A stretch of 64,000 bases of DNA from Geitlerinema sp. S16 (GCA_011390275.1 JAABST010000011.1:37871-101870), one strand, 5' to 3'; positions 50,329 to 59,901 are shown, numbered from the stretch's first letter. Numbers and translations are program-made. Notes: generated by a model not told the origin, from the letters alone.

Positions 50329-53058
50329 ATGAAGTTTTTTCAAGTCCTGACTTTTTACGGCAGATATTTACAGGATTTTTACAAGCGCTATCCACAGCTA
50401 ATGGAAGCTGACTTCGAGACTCAAATTTTATCGCTCTTGGATGATGGTTTCTGTGGGGGACATTTATTTTCTCCCTATCTCAAGAATTTAGGCTATGAGT
50501 CTGAATTTGCTATTGCTAACTGTCAACCGGCTCAAGCAAGGTGGGCTACCGAGCACAACGTAAAAAGCTTAACTAAAGAAAATTGGTTATTTGAAATCGT
50601 TCGATGTCAAATCAATCGTTTTAAGCCAGATGTATTATACCTAACAGACCCCATTACTTTTGATCGCAAATTTGTTGACTCTCTTTCCTGGGAACCCAAA
50701 TTAATTTTGGGTTGGCGAGCCGCAACTGTTCCTCAGGATACAGATTGGTCTTGTTTCGATATCATTCTTTCAAGTGCAACAGTCTGCTTAGATGTTGCAC
50801 CTCGACTAGGTGCAAAAAATACTGAGTACTTCTTTCCTGGATTTCCCAACTATTTAGCAAAGCGTTGTCAAGATGTTATACCGGAATGGGATGTGGTATT
50901 TTCTGGTCAATGGTCACCATTACACAAGCGTCGAAATGCTTATCTACAGAGCCTTTCTAAAGCTCCTCTGCTTGGTAATGGAGAGTTCTCAATTGCCTAT
51001 TTCTTATTGGGGAATCTTCAGGATATGCCAGCAGGTGTGGCTATGCATAACGAAGGAGATCGTTGGGGAATTGAAATGTATCGGGCACTTAGAAGTGGCA
51101 AAATAACTCTCAACGCGGCGATTGATCTAGCTAATGCTGAAGCTCCAAATATGCGAGTTTTTGAAGCCACTGGCATGGGATCATTTTTATTAAATGAGCA
51201 ACAGTCTAAGCTAAACAATTTTTTTGTACCAGGAGTTGAAATCGAGACCTTTGCAAACGAAGCGGAACTAATTGAAAAAGTTAACTACTATATTCAGAAT
51301 CCTACAGAGCGGGATACGATTGCGAAACGTGGCCAAACTCGTTGTCTCCAAGATTATTCAATGGAGTGTCGTGCCGTGGAGCTTGATCAGATTATAAAGA
51401 AACACCTTCGACGGAAAACAAATAGTAGTAAGGTAACAGGCATGAATGATAGCCAATCGACTTTTAAAAAAGCAATTAAACAACTCTATATCAGCATTCA
51501 AGATAAGCCCTATGAAGCAGCTACTTATCTTCATTTAGGTCGGATACTTAAGGACATCCACAAGCTAGAGGCTTCGCAACGCGCAATCGAGAAGGGTTGG
51601 CGACTTAAGTGGGGAGATCGTGACTATGTATCACCAGACTTAACGATAATCGACGCCGATGCCTGTTTCCCCAACTTAACAGTAGGGGACACTAACCCTA
51701 TTCCTTGGCCTTATCTTCGCAAAGAAGTACCTCATAATTGGTATGTCGATCAGCGCAGTCCTTATGTCGGGTTCTTAAGTCGAGATGAAGCACACCTGCT
51801 CTATAACATTGCTCTGGAATTTTCTGGAAAACCAGTCCTCGAAATCGGTTGCTGGATGGGTTGGTCGGCCTGTCACCTCGCCTTGGCAAATGTTCAGCTT
51901 GACGTAATTGACCCACTATTATCCCAACCAGAGATCTATCAAACCGTCTCGAACTCTTTGACCGCAGCCGGAGTCCGAGACCGGGTCAACCTCATACCAG
52001 GATATAGCCCTCACGCAGTACAAGAGTTAGCAGCTCAGAAACAATATCCTTGGTCTCTGATCTTTATCGATGGAAATCACGACCGACCAGCTCCGCTAGA
52101 GGATGCAAAAACCTGTGTTCAGTTTGCAGCTACTGATGCTGCAATCGTATTCCATGATTTAGCATCACCAGAAGTTGCCGAAGGGTTAGAGTATCTCCGT
52201 CAACAAGGATGGAATACGATGGTTTACCAAACCATGCAAATCATGGGAATTGCGTGGCGTGGTCAAGTTCGACCTGTTCGCCATATTCCTGACCCGCGTG
52301 TTGATTGGACTTTACCCGAACATCTACAAACCTTTATGGTTAGTGGAATCTCAGATGGTGTAATGAGTAATGATGGCCTGGGTGAGTTTCAATCCTGGCT
52401 AGCGATCGTCCGCCCTTACACTTTTTTGAGTGAGGCACGTTTATTTTCTCTTTATCGTCTGACTAAGGAAATATGTTTAGAGGACATTCCTGGTAACTTT
52501 GTAGAGTGTGGAACCTGCAAGGGTGGGGCTGCGGCTCTAATTGCCGCCACGATCAAACGCTACAGTCAAAGACCACGCAAGCTCTATGCCTTTGATACCT
52601 TTGAAGGGATGCCTGAGCCAACCGAGGTTGATCGAGCGAATGGTGTACCTGCAAACGATACAGGTTTTGGTTCTGGGACTTTGGGAGCGCCGATTGAAAC
52701 AAACCTCAAAGTCGTATGTCAGGCTCTAGATGTTGAGTCTATTGTTGTACCAGTTAAAGGACTCTTTAAAGAAACACTGCCACGAGAGCGTTTCAATATT
52801 GGCGACATTGCTCTCCTTCACGCCGATGGAGATTGGTACGAGTCAACCATAGACATTTTTCAAAATCTTTACGGTCAGATTCGATTGGGTGCATCAATTC
52901 AAATTGATGATTATGGACATTGGGAAGGCTGCCGAAAAGCCATTCAAGATCTACAGTCACAGTGGAATGTTCAGTTCAATCTGAAACCAATCGACTATAC
53001 AGGTGTATGGTTTCAGAAAGACTCCGTAGCGACCCCGAAATGTGATGCTAGCTTTTAG
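50329..53058 (+). CDS. Three-part fusion: CgeB-like glycosyltransferase and two methyltransferase domains
   Basis: A 909-residue protein. Residues 1-365 resemble CgeB/GT1-like transferases (APNMRVFEATGMGSFLLNE at about 272-290, the nucleotide-sugar-binding end of the GT-B fold). A short helical stretch (about 380-430) links to a class I methyltransferase (about 480-640; VLEIGCWMGWSACHLA, LIFIDGNHDRPAPLEDA). The last part (about 690-890) is TylF/MycF-like: FVECGTCKGGAAALIA, YAFDTFEGMPEPT, LLHADGDWYEST and IDDYGHWEGCRKA. It would add a sugar and methylate it, all in one polypeptide. I see no frameshift. Confidence 0.8.
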   Translation: MKFFQVLTFYGRYLQDFYKRYPQLMEADFETQILSLLDDGFCGGHLFSPYLKNLGYESEFAIANCQPAQARWATEHNVKSLTKENWLFEIVRCQINRFKPDVLYLTDPITFDRKFVDSLSWEPKLILGWRAATVPQDTDWSCFDIILSSATVCLDVAPRLGAKNTEYFFPGFPNYLAKRCQDVIPEWDVVFSGQWSPLHKRRNAYLQSLSKAPLLGNGEFSIAYFLLGNLQDMPAGVAMHNEGDRWGIEMYRALRSGKITLNAAIDLANAEAPNMRVFEATGMGSFLLNEQQSKLNNFFVPGVEIETFANEAELIEKVNYYIQNPTERDTIAKRGQTRCLQDYSMECRAVELDQIIKKHLRRKTNSSKVTGMNDSQSTFKKAIKQLYISIQDKPYEAATYLHLGRILKDIHKLEASQRAIEKGWRLKWGDRDYVSPDLTIIDADACFPNLTVGDTNPIPWPYLRKEVPHNWYVDQRSPYVGFLSRDEAHLLYNIALEFSGKPVLEIGCWMGWSACHLALANVQLDVIDPLLSQPEIYQTVSNSLTAAGVRDRVNLIPGYSPHAVQELAAQKQYPWSLIFIDGNHDRPAPLEDAKTCVQFAATDAAIVFHDLASPEVAEGLEYLRQQGWNTMVYQTMQIMGIAWRGQVRPVRHIPDPRVDWTLPEHLQTFMVSGISDGVMSNDGLGEFQSWLAIVRPYTFLSEARLFSLYRLTKEICLEDIPGNFVECGTCKGGAAALIAATIKRYSQRPRKLYAFDTFEGMPEPTEVDRANGVPANDTGFGSGTLGAPIETNLKVVCQALDVESIVVPVKGLFKETLPRERFNIGDIALLHADGDWYESTIDIFQNLYGQIRLGASIQIDDYGHWEGCRKAIQDLQSQWNVQFNLKPIDYTGVWFQKDSVATPKCDASF

Positions 53059-53118
53059 AGTTCGAATGACAGTTCTACTCATAAATCAACAAACCACCGT
53101 CTGGATGATCAAAGAACC

Positions 53119-54048
53119 ATGAAAAATGCCTTGATTTTAGGTGGTGCAGGTTTTATTGGGGGAAACTTATCTCGCGCTCTAGTTAAGTGTGGTATTTCCA
53201 CAAAGATATTTACTCGCCCAACTGCATCCCTCGGACGGATTCAGGACATTCTTGATGGTGTTGAGCTGATATATGGTGACTTTCTCGATGATTCCGTTCT
53301 AGAAGAAGCTCTGGAGGGGGTTGATACTGTCTTTCATTTAATCTCAACCACTTTCCCCAATCGTAAAGCAAAAAGTAGTGTCTACGACGTTTTATCGAAC
53401 TTGTTGCCGACTATTCGCCTTATTGAAATGTGTCTTGAACATGGCGTCAAAAAGATTATATACGCCTCCTCTGGCGGAACTGTCTATGGCGAGCCTCAAA
53501 ACGATCTAATTTCAGAAACTCATCCATTACTTCCAAAATCTGCGTATGGCCAAAGTAAGCTAACCATTGAAAACTACTTAAATTTTTATGCCCGCACAAC
53601 TGATATCGATATCAATATTTTAAGGATATCCAACCCCTTTGGCCCCGGCCAACATTCTTGGAGAGTTCAAGGGATTGTCGCAGTAGCTATTGGATGCTTG
53701 CTCAATAAACGCGCACTGCAAATTTATGGCGAAGGTAAAACAATACGAGACTATATATATATTGACGATGTTATAGACGCTATTTTATCGATCGCATCAT
53801 CTCCCGGATCATCCGTTGTCAATATCTCCTCTGGGATTGGTTACAGCGTATTGGAAATCGTTGAAAAAATCGAAAGACTTACATCCCAAGTGATCAAAAA
53901 AGAGTTTATTAGCGCACGTCCTGGTGATGTTCAGATCAATGTACTGTCCAACAAAAAAGCTTTTGATTTATACGGTTGGAAACCACGTATTTCCATAGAC
54001 GAGGGTTTAGAACGAACACTTGACTGGCTATCTAACAACCCAAGTTAA
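53119..54048 (+). CDS. NAD-dependent nucleotide-sugar epimerase/dehydratase
   Basis: Extended SDR of 309 residues: NALILGGAGFIGGNL with the NAD loop, YASSGGTVYGEP, the Tyr-x3-Lys pair in SAYGQSKLTIENYL, and NILRISNPFGPGQ. Overall pattern is close to UDP-glucose 4-epimerase-like proteins in glycan loci; the exact sugar is not readable. It lies 60 bp after the fusion gene and 34 bp before the large transferase gene, so it is likely in the same operon. Confidence 0.85.
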   Translation: MKNALILGGAGFIGGNLSRALVKCGISTKIFTRPTASLGRIQDILDGVELIYGDFLDDSVLEEALEGVDTVFHLISTTFPNRKAKSSVYDVLSNLLPTIRLIEMCLEHGVKKIIYASSGGTVYGEPQNDLISETHPLLPKSAYGQSKLTIENYLNFYARTTDIDINILRISNPFGPGQHSWRVQGIVAVAIGCLLNKRALQIYGEGKTIRDYIYIDDVIDAILSIASSPGSSVVNISSGIGYSVLEIVEKIERLTSQVIKKEFISARPGDVQINVLSNKKAFDLYGWKPRISIDEGLERTLDWLSNNPS

Positions 54049-54082
54049 TACTTAAGATGTCACATCACCCAAGCCTTGAATT

Positions 54083-57019
54083 ATGAGATTTTTCTGTACA
54101 TTTTTTGATCATCGTTACCTACCGAAGGGAGTCGCACTTTATCAATCATTAGAAGAACACTGCCCAAACTTTAAGTTGTTTGTTTTGTGCTTCGACAAAG
54201 AATGTTATGACGTCTTAAGACAGCTTGGATTGTCACATCTAACTCCTATTTCCTTGCATGACCTAGAGTCAGTAGATACAGATTTTTTAAACGCCAAGTC
54301 AAATAGAACTTTGGTAGAGTATTACTTCACATCTAAGTCCTGCTTGATGCGATATTTGTTTGAGAACTACCCCGAAGTTGATTTGCTGATCTATGTAGAT
54401 GCAGATCAATACTGTTTTTCTGATATCGAGCCAATTTATCAAGAATTAGGGAATTATTCTGTTGGATTAACTGAGCATCGTTTCCCTCAACCTCTTGCGG
54501 GGCTAACGTTTAATGGAGTTTTTAATGCTGGCTGGATTTTATTTCGTCGCGATAATGATGGCTTGACAGCTTTAAATTGGTGGCGATCGCAATGCCTAGA
54601 ATGGTGCTGTGATCACCATCAAGATGGAAAATTTGCAGATCAAAAATATCTTGACGCAATTCCTCAAAAATTCAATCAAGTTTTGGCCATTCCTCATTCA
54701 GGAGTAAATGTTGCTCCCTGGAATGTTGATAAGTATCGTATTTGGATGAATCAGTCTCAGATTTATGTGGGTGCTCTTCCACTAATTTTTTATCATTTTC
54801 ATGGATTAAAACAGCTTGAAGACGGAAAGTTTGATCTGAACTTTGGGTTTTACAAAGTTCAACAACAGAATGATGCTGTCATGCTAATTTACCAAAAATA
54901 TATTGAGGCAATTCAGACCGCATCAACACATATACGACCATACTTACCTGAAGTATCGCTCAAGAAAAGTGCGCGATTCCAGAAAATTCCAGCAACCACA
55001 CAAATCCCATACCCCACGATCAAGGAGAACTCACTTTCACCAATAGAAATTACAACGGCTCATACATCCAAGATTTTGCTCAATCACACGGTTTGTCTAG
55101 AAGCTAGCGATGTTGTAGATATTCCTGATCGCGTCACAAGAGCCCTAACACAACTAAAACAAAACCCCAACGATCACCAAGCCCTAACAACCCTCAACGC
55201 AATCCGCCGATCGCTAGCCGAATACCTCCTACACCACCCCCTCGATCGCCTCCAAACCGAATGGAACGGAGACCTCAGCAAAGCCCACCGCGCCGTCTGG
55301 TACTGCGGCCTCAAAAACGAACCGCCAACCGACGCCGAACTGCCCCTCATTCAGCAAATCGCAACCCAAGCGATCAGCGAAGCGAACAACCCGAAAACAT
55401 TCCCGAGCTTCCTCGCCGCAATCCTCTACCTCTATCCGCATCAGCTCCAACTCGACCCCGCCCGTATCGTCGTGCCGAACGTGTTCGTGCCGACGTACAT
55501 GGAATTTATGTTCGAGTCGCCGCGACTGTTCAAAGTGATCGGCGAAGTCGATCGCTACCAGGAATATTTCGCAAACTGGACGCAATTTATCTACGGACGT
55601 ATCCAGGGCAACCCCAGCGGCAACGTCGAACGCTACCTCTGCCAGACCTATGCCAACGCGGCTAACCTGACGCCCACCTACTTCAGTCAGCGTGAACCCG
55701 TCACGGTGCAAACCCAGCGGGCGCGTATCCTTGAGCAGTTTTTACAAACGCAAACGACACAGCTTAACTATGAGTTTGCGCCCCGTCCGGCAAACCGCAA
55801 AAAAATTCGCTTCGGGATTTTATCGCTGAATTTTAACCCCAGCGCCGAAACCTTCACAGTGTTGCCGATTTTTGAACATCTTGATCGCGACAAATTCGAG
55901 ATTCACCTCTTTGCCTTCCAATCCAATAACAGCGAAACCGAACGCTATTGCCGCGACAAAGCTGATCGCTTCACGCATCTAATTCATAGTCACGCCGACC
56001 GAATCGTACGGATGATTCGCGGAGCTGACCTCGATATCTTGCTAATTGGGTCGAACATCACGGCGCGATCGTACCCGATTACGCTGGTTTCGGCGCACCG
56101 TCTCGCCCGCGTTCAGGTCAGCGGCATTTCGTCATCCGTCACGACAGCGATGAGCAATATGGACTATTACATCGGCGCAACCCTGACGACACCGCCCGCA
56201 ACCGCGCAACGCTACTACACCGAAAAACTTGTGACGCTGGATGGTTCCGGGCTGTGCTTTAGTTTTCCGCCCGTGACCGACGAAGCCACGATCTCCTTCG
56301 ATCGCGCCCAGCTCGGCCTCAGCGACAGCACCACCATCTTTATGTCCGGCGCAAACTTCCGCAAAATTAACCCGGAACTCCGCGACACCTGGGCAAAACT
56401 TCTGGCGCGGGTTCCCGATTCAATCCTGGTGATCTATCCCTTTGGACCGAACTGGGGACTGCATCCGAATCTGGAAATGCCGTTCTTTAACCAAATGCAG
56501 CTCGCGCTCCAGCGCCACGGCGTCGATCTCAAGCGCTTGCTGTTGATTAAAACCATGCCCAGCGTCGCGGATGTGCGATCGTGCCTGTCCCAGGCCGATG
56601 TCTATCTCGACTCGTTCCCGTATTCCGGCGCGGCCTCGGCGATCGACCCATTGACGATCGGCGTGCCGTTTGTGTCGCTCGAAGGTCGCGAACAACGCGA
56701 ACGTCAGTCGTCGTCACTGCTGCATGAGCTGGGTTTACCGGAATTGGTGACCTCGAATGAGTCGGATTATCTCGATTTAGCGGTGAAGTTGGCGAGCGAT
56801 CGCCCGTTGCGTGAGCAATTCCGCCAGCGCTTACTCCGCCAAATGTCGAATAATCCTCCGTTCTTAGACAAGCTCGGTTACGCACACAAAATTGAGCAAT
56901 TACTGACGCAGTTAATGTCAGCATGGCGACCCGCAGCGTCCAGCACGACCGTTAGTCTCCCCAGTTCCGCCAATCAAGCAGCGAGCACCCCGATCGAAGA
57001 ACCCGTACAAATGCTGTAG
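54083..57019 (+). CDS. Chimeric glycosyltransferase: GT8-like domain, unnamed helical domain, SPINDLY/OGT-type domain
   Basis: A 978-residue protein. Residues 1-290 form a GT-A nucleotide-sugar transferase related to GT8, with LIYVDADQYCFSDIEP (the DxD motif) and FNGVFNAGWILFRRD. Residues about 350-472 are a helical domain that is also found four times in the next gene. Residues about 560-940 are a GT41 (O-GlcNAc transferase, SPINDLY-type) catalytic region: KKIRFGILSLNFNPSAET, RVQVSGISSSVTTAMSNMDYYIG, and DVYLDSFPYSGAASAIDPLTIGVPFV. The first third is AT-rich like the island; from about 55125 on, composition and codon use match the right flank. Confidence 0.85.
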   Translation: MRFFCTFFDHRYLPKGVALYQSLEEHCPNFKLFVLCFDKECYDVLRQLGLSHLTPISLHDLESVDTDFLNAKSNRTLVEYYFTSKSCLMRYLFENYPEVDLLIYVDADQYCFSDIEPIYQELGNYSVGLTEHRFPQPLAGLTFNGVFNAGWILFRRDNDGLTALNWWRSQCLEWCCDHHQDGKFADQKYLDAIPQKFNQVLAIPHSGVNVAPWNVDKYRIWMNQSQIYVGALPLIFYHFHGLKQLEDGKFDLNFGFYKVQQQNDAVMLIYQKYIEAIQTASTHIRPYLPEVSLKKSARFQKIPATTQIPYPTIKENSLSPIEITTAHTSKILLNHTVCLEASDVVDIPDRVTRALTQLKQNPNDHQALTTLNAIRRSLAEYLLHHPLDRLQTEWNGDLSKAHRAVWYCGLKNEPPTDAELPLIQQIATQAISEANNPKTFPSFLAAILYLYPHQLQLDPARIVVPNVFVPTYMEFMFESPRLFKVIGEVDRYQEYFANWTQFIYGRIQGNPSGNVERYLCQTYANAANLTPTYFSQREPVTVQTQRARILEQFLQTQTTQLNYEFAPRPANRKKIRFGILSLNFNPSAETFTVLPIFEHLDRDKFEIHLFAFQSNNSETERYCRDKADRFTHLIHSHADRIVRMIRGADLDILLIGSNITARSYPITLVSAHRLARVQVSGISSSVTTAMSNMDYYIGATLTTPPATAQRYYTEKLVTLDGSGLCFSFPPVTDEATISFDRAQLGLSDSTTIFMSGANFRKINPELRDTWAKLLARVPDSILVIYPFGPNWGLHPNLEMPFFNQMQLALQRHGVDLKRLLLIKTMPSVADVRSCLSQADVYLDSFPYSGAASAIDPLTIGVPFVSLEGREQRERQSSSLLHELGLPELVTSNESDYLDLAVKLASDRPLREQFRQRLLRQMSNNPPFLDKLGYAHKIEQLLTQLMSAWRPAASSTTVSLPSSANQAASTPIEEPVQML

Positions 57020-57378
57020 TGCGCTCAAAGTCCCTCTCCCGTCTTGGGCTACGGTGTATACATAACTCGCTGTAACTGTGACATCGTCGTTGACCCTCAT
57101 CCCCCAGCCCCTTCTCCCTTACAAGGGAGAAGGGGAGTAGAACGAAAACTAGGGTGTTCAAAGTCCCTCGCCCTCGTGAGGGAGAGGGATTTAGGGTGAG
57201 GGTCGAACCCGGTTTCGGGTAAACCAGAGATGTGTATACACCGTAGCCCGTCTTGGGAGAGGGATTTAGGGTGAGGGTTCATGTGAGTACGCGTTTGTCC
57301 CGATCGCCAACAGAATTGATCCAACGATCGGAACCTTCACACCGTACAATCAACCTTTAGTTGTGCCTGTAAAGAACT
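57020..57378. other. Intergenic region made of nested repeats
   Basis: A 359-bp region with no gene. Nearly all of its first 260 bp are repeats of the type tccctctccc / gggagagggatttagggtgaggg, including the 200-bp inserted element at 57048-57247. The last 80 bp before the next gene hold no clear promoter motif. Confidence 0.75.
57048..57247. mobile_element. 200-bp non-coding element with inverted ends and 9-bp target duplication
   Basis: It starts gctacggtgtataca (57048-57062) and ends with the perfect reverse complement (57233-57247). The bases ccgtcttgg stand directly on both sides (57039-57047 and 57248-57256), as after a transposition with 9-bp target duplication. Removing the element and one copy rejoins a palindrome, ccctctccc-gtctt-gggagaggg, followed by atttagggtgaggg. 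A second copy of that same repeat lies inside the element (about 57157-57204), with a hairpin ccccttctccctt / aagggagaagggg at 57108-57136. Confidence 0.62.
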
Positions 57379-59268
57379 GTGGTTAACGAAACGCTTCATC
57401 AAATCCGTCGTCATTTTGCTCGCTTTTGGCTGACGATGCCGCCCCAATCTCTAGAGACGGCCTATCGATCGGAACTCGGGAACGTCTTTAAAACGTTGCT
57501 CAACAGTGGCATCCAAAGCGAAGAGCTTTCCAGTGACGATGAAGCGCTCAAACAACAGTTAACGCAAGTTGGCGTCGGACTGTCACAGCCGAATTCGCTG
57601 AACGCCTTGATGGGCGCGATGTTGTTTTACCCCGCCGATCAAATGAAGGTACGCGATGCCCAGAGTCGCCTACCCGCTTGGGTGTATAGCGATTACGTGG
57701 CCGTATTTGAATCGGATACATCCGCAGTTACCGCGCCTGCTGCAACCGCAACACCGCAGCCCGTTCCAGCTCCCGTACCGATCGCACAGCCCGCACCGGA
57801 AACCATTCCCGAGCTGCCACCGGTTCACCAACAAGACCCCAACAGCACCGCCTTTACCAACCGCGCGATCGGTTGCGCCAACCTCTACTACATCGATCCA
57901 AGCGATCAAGAAATCGTCCTAGAGTTGCGCCAAATTCGGCATCATCTCGCCCGTCATCTGGCGGGTACTCCTCCCCAACAACTCGAAGCGCTCTATCGCA
58001 CCAATGTCGGCGATGCCTATCGTGCGCTGCTCAAAAGTGACTTTCGAGGCGAACCCCTCGCCCAAGAAGAAGCATCCATTAAACAACAGCTCACCCAAGC
58101 GAGTGCGGGCTTAACTCGTCCAGACTCGATCAATGCGCTGATGGGCGTCATGCTCTACACCCCCAACGGACAGCTCAAAGTCCGTGATGCTCAAACTCGA
58201 CTGCCCGCGTGGCTGTACGGAGACTACGTTACCGCTTTTGAAACGGGCGTGACGCCGACACCAGCCGTAGCAGCAGCCTCCGCCCCTGCGACCTCATCGC
58301 CAGTAGCTCCGACACCAGCGCCCCCGACTTCTGTCGCTCCGATCGCAGTACCCGCCTCGCTACCAGCACCCGCCGCGAATCCCTACATGCCCGCGCTAGC
58401 GGTCGATAGTCCCGCCTTCCTCAATCGTCTGCTCGGTAGCGTCAATCTCTACATGATCGACCCGACCGATCGCGCCATCTGTAATGAGCTGCGTCAACTA
58501 CGTCGCCGTTTTGCCGATCATTGGCTGACGATCGACGAAACGAACCTCGAAACAATTTACCAAGGCGATCTCGGACGCGGTTTTAAACTCCTACTCAATA
58601 GCGGCTTTCAGAAAGAACCACTTGACAGCGAAGATGATGCTTACAAACAAGCCTTAACCCAAGTCGCCGTCGGCCTCACGGCTCCCAAGGCGATCAACGC
58701 GATGATGCTCGCCATGCTGTACTTCCCGACCGATAAACTGCGGGTACAGCAAGCCGAGCAGCGTCTACCGGCATGGCTCCTGCCCGATTATCTGCGCGTG
58801 TTTGAAGGTAAGCAGGTCGCCGATCCGAATGCGCTCGATGTTCAACCGCCGAGCCAAGCGTTTATCGATCGCCTAACGGCTGCCATCAATCGCTATCAGG
58901 CCAACACCAGTGATGCGGCAGTAATTGCAGACATCCGCCGTCTGCGTCACGCCCTGGCTCAGTACTGGATTTCTCTCGAACCCGCCCAACTCCAAGCCGC
59001 TTACGCCAGCCCCTTGGGGAATGCTCAACGCCTTGTCCTCGGTAGTGGTTTCGCCAAACTCGAAAAAACACCGCTCGATCGCGACACCTTTAAGCAGATC
59101 TCCGGTGTCCTCGCCCAAGGCATGACCAACCCGAAAGCGATGAATTACTTCGCCGCAGCCATGCTGTACTGTGCGCCTGCAAACTTACAGGTTGCTGATG
59201 CCGCAAGCATTTTGCCCGCATGGCTATTCGCGGACTATAACCGCTTCTTTTCCGCCGTTGCCGCCTAA
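57379..59268 (+). CDS. Protein with four copies of an unnamed helical domain
   Basis: A 629-residue protein with GTG start. Four units of about 115-135 residues are visible (about 1-112, 157-285, 344-474, 493-629), joined by Pro/Ala/Thr-rich linkers. Each unit has the pattern lRqiRxxfAxxwL, LexxYxgdlGxaxrxLlnSGf, kQxLTQvxxGLtxPxaiNalmxAMLyxPxxxlxVxdAxxrLPaWLxxDYxxxFE. Units 2 and 3 start with NLYxIDPxD; unit 1 lacks this part. The same domain occurs once in the preceding OGT-type transferase. No catalytic motif or signal peptide is seen; a scaffold or substrate-recognition role for the transferase is inferred. Confidence 0.85.
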   Translation: MVNETLHQIRRHFARFWLTMPPQSLETAYRSELGNVFKTLLNSGIQSEELSSDDEALKQQLTQVGVGLSQPNSLNALMGAMLFYPADQMKVRDAQSRLPAWVYSDYVAVFESDTSAVTAPAATATPQPVPAPVPIAQPAPETIPELPPVHQQDPNSTAFTNRAIGCANLYYIDPSDQEIVLELRQIRHHLARHLAGTPPQQLEALYRTNVGDAYRALLKSDFRGEPLAQEEASIKQQLTQASAGLTRPDSINALMGVMLYTPNGQLKVRDAQTRLPAWLYGDYVTAFETGVTPTPAVAAASAPATSSPVAPTPAPPTSVAPIAVPASLPAPAANPYMPALAVDSPAFLNRLLGSVNLYMIDPTDRAICNELRQLRRRFADHWLTIDETNLETIYQGDLGRGFKLLLNSGFQKEPLDSEDDAYKQALTQVAVGLTAPKAINAMMLAMLYFPTDKLRVQQAEQRLPAWLLPDYLRVFEGKQVADPNALDVQPPSQAFIDRLTAAINRYQANTSDAAVIADIRRLRHALAQYWISLEPAQLQAAYASPLGNAQRLVLGSGFAKLEKTPLDRDTFKQISGVLAQGMTNPKAMNYFAAAMLYCAPANLQVADAASILPAWLFADYNRFFSAVAA

Positions 59269-59292
59269 AGACGCGAAATTCCCCCTACAGCG

Positions 59293-59901
59293 ATGAGTAT
59301 TCGGATCTATGGCAACCGAGCGATCGCGACCTTACCCGGCGATCGTACTCGCCCGACCCCCTCTCGGGTTCGTGAATCTCTATTCAACATCTGGCGAGAG
59401 CAGGTTGTCGGATCGCGGTGGCTCGATATCTGTGCGGGGAGTGGTTCGATGGGAGCCGAGGCATTGTGTCGGGGCGCAGTGTCGGCAGTAGCGATCGAGC
59501 AGTTTGGTCGCGCCTGCCAGTTGATTGAGGCGAATTGGCAAAAGGTAAAGCGGGACGAGCAAACCATTCGGATCTTGCGAGGTGACGCGAAGCGTAGCTT
59601 GGCCACCCTGGCTGGTGAATCCTTCGATGCCATTTACTTTGATCCGCCGTACGCCAGCGCCCTATATCAGCCCGTTCTGGAAAGCATTGTACGGTTTGAC
59701 TTACTCACCGCAGACGGTGAGCTTGCCGTGGAACACGATCGCGATCGGTGTGACTTCCTCCAGGCGGCCTCGATCAAAACACCCTCAGAAGATCCATCTA
59801 ATGAACCAGGAGAGACGTCAGGGAAAGTTTTAGAGTCCTACCGCACAAAGATCTATGGACGTACTGCTATCTCATTCTTTCGATACTCTTGTCGATCGTA
59901 A
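59293..59901 (+). CDS. rsmD: 16S rRNA (guanine(966)-N2)-methyltransferase
   Basis: SAM-dependent rRNA methyltransferase of 202 residues. The features are RPTPSRVRESLFNIW near the start, the SAM site WLDICAGSGSMGAEALCRGA, and the catalytic DPPYAS motif, here FDPPYASALY. It modifies G966 of 16S rRNA (E. coli numbering) during small-subunit assembly. It begins 24 bp after the four-repeat gene, so it may be co-transcribed with it, though no functional tie is evident. An insertion near the C-terminus (ASIKTPSEDPSNEPGETSGK) is unusual but is probably a loop. Confidence 0.9.
   Translation: MSIRIYGNRAIATLPGDRTRPTPSRVRESLFNIWREQVVGSRWLDICAGSGSMGAEALCRGAVSAVAIEQFGRACQLIEANWQKVKRDEQTIRILRGDAKRSLATLAGESFDAIYFDPPYASALYQPVLESIVRFDLLTADGELAVEHDRDRCDFLQAASIKTPSEDPSNEPGETSGKVLESYRTKIYGRTAISFFRYSCRS

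Noticed and set aside
55229..55711. A 160-codon minus-strand frame opposite the chimeric transferase
   Set aside because: Antisense to the region homologous to the four-repeat protein, which supports the plus strand as coding.
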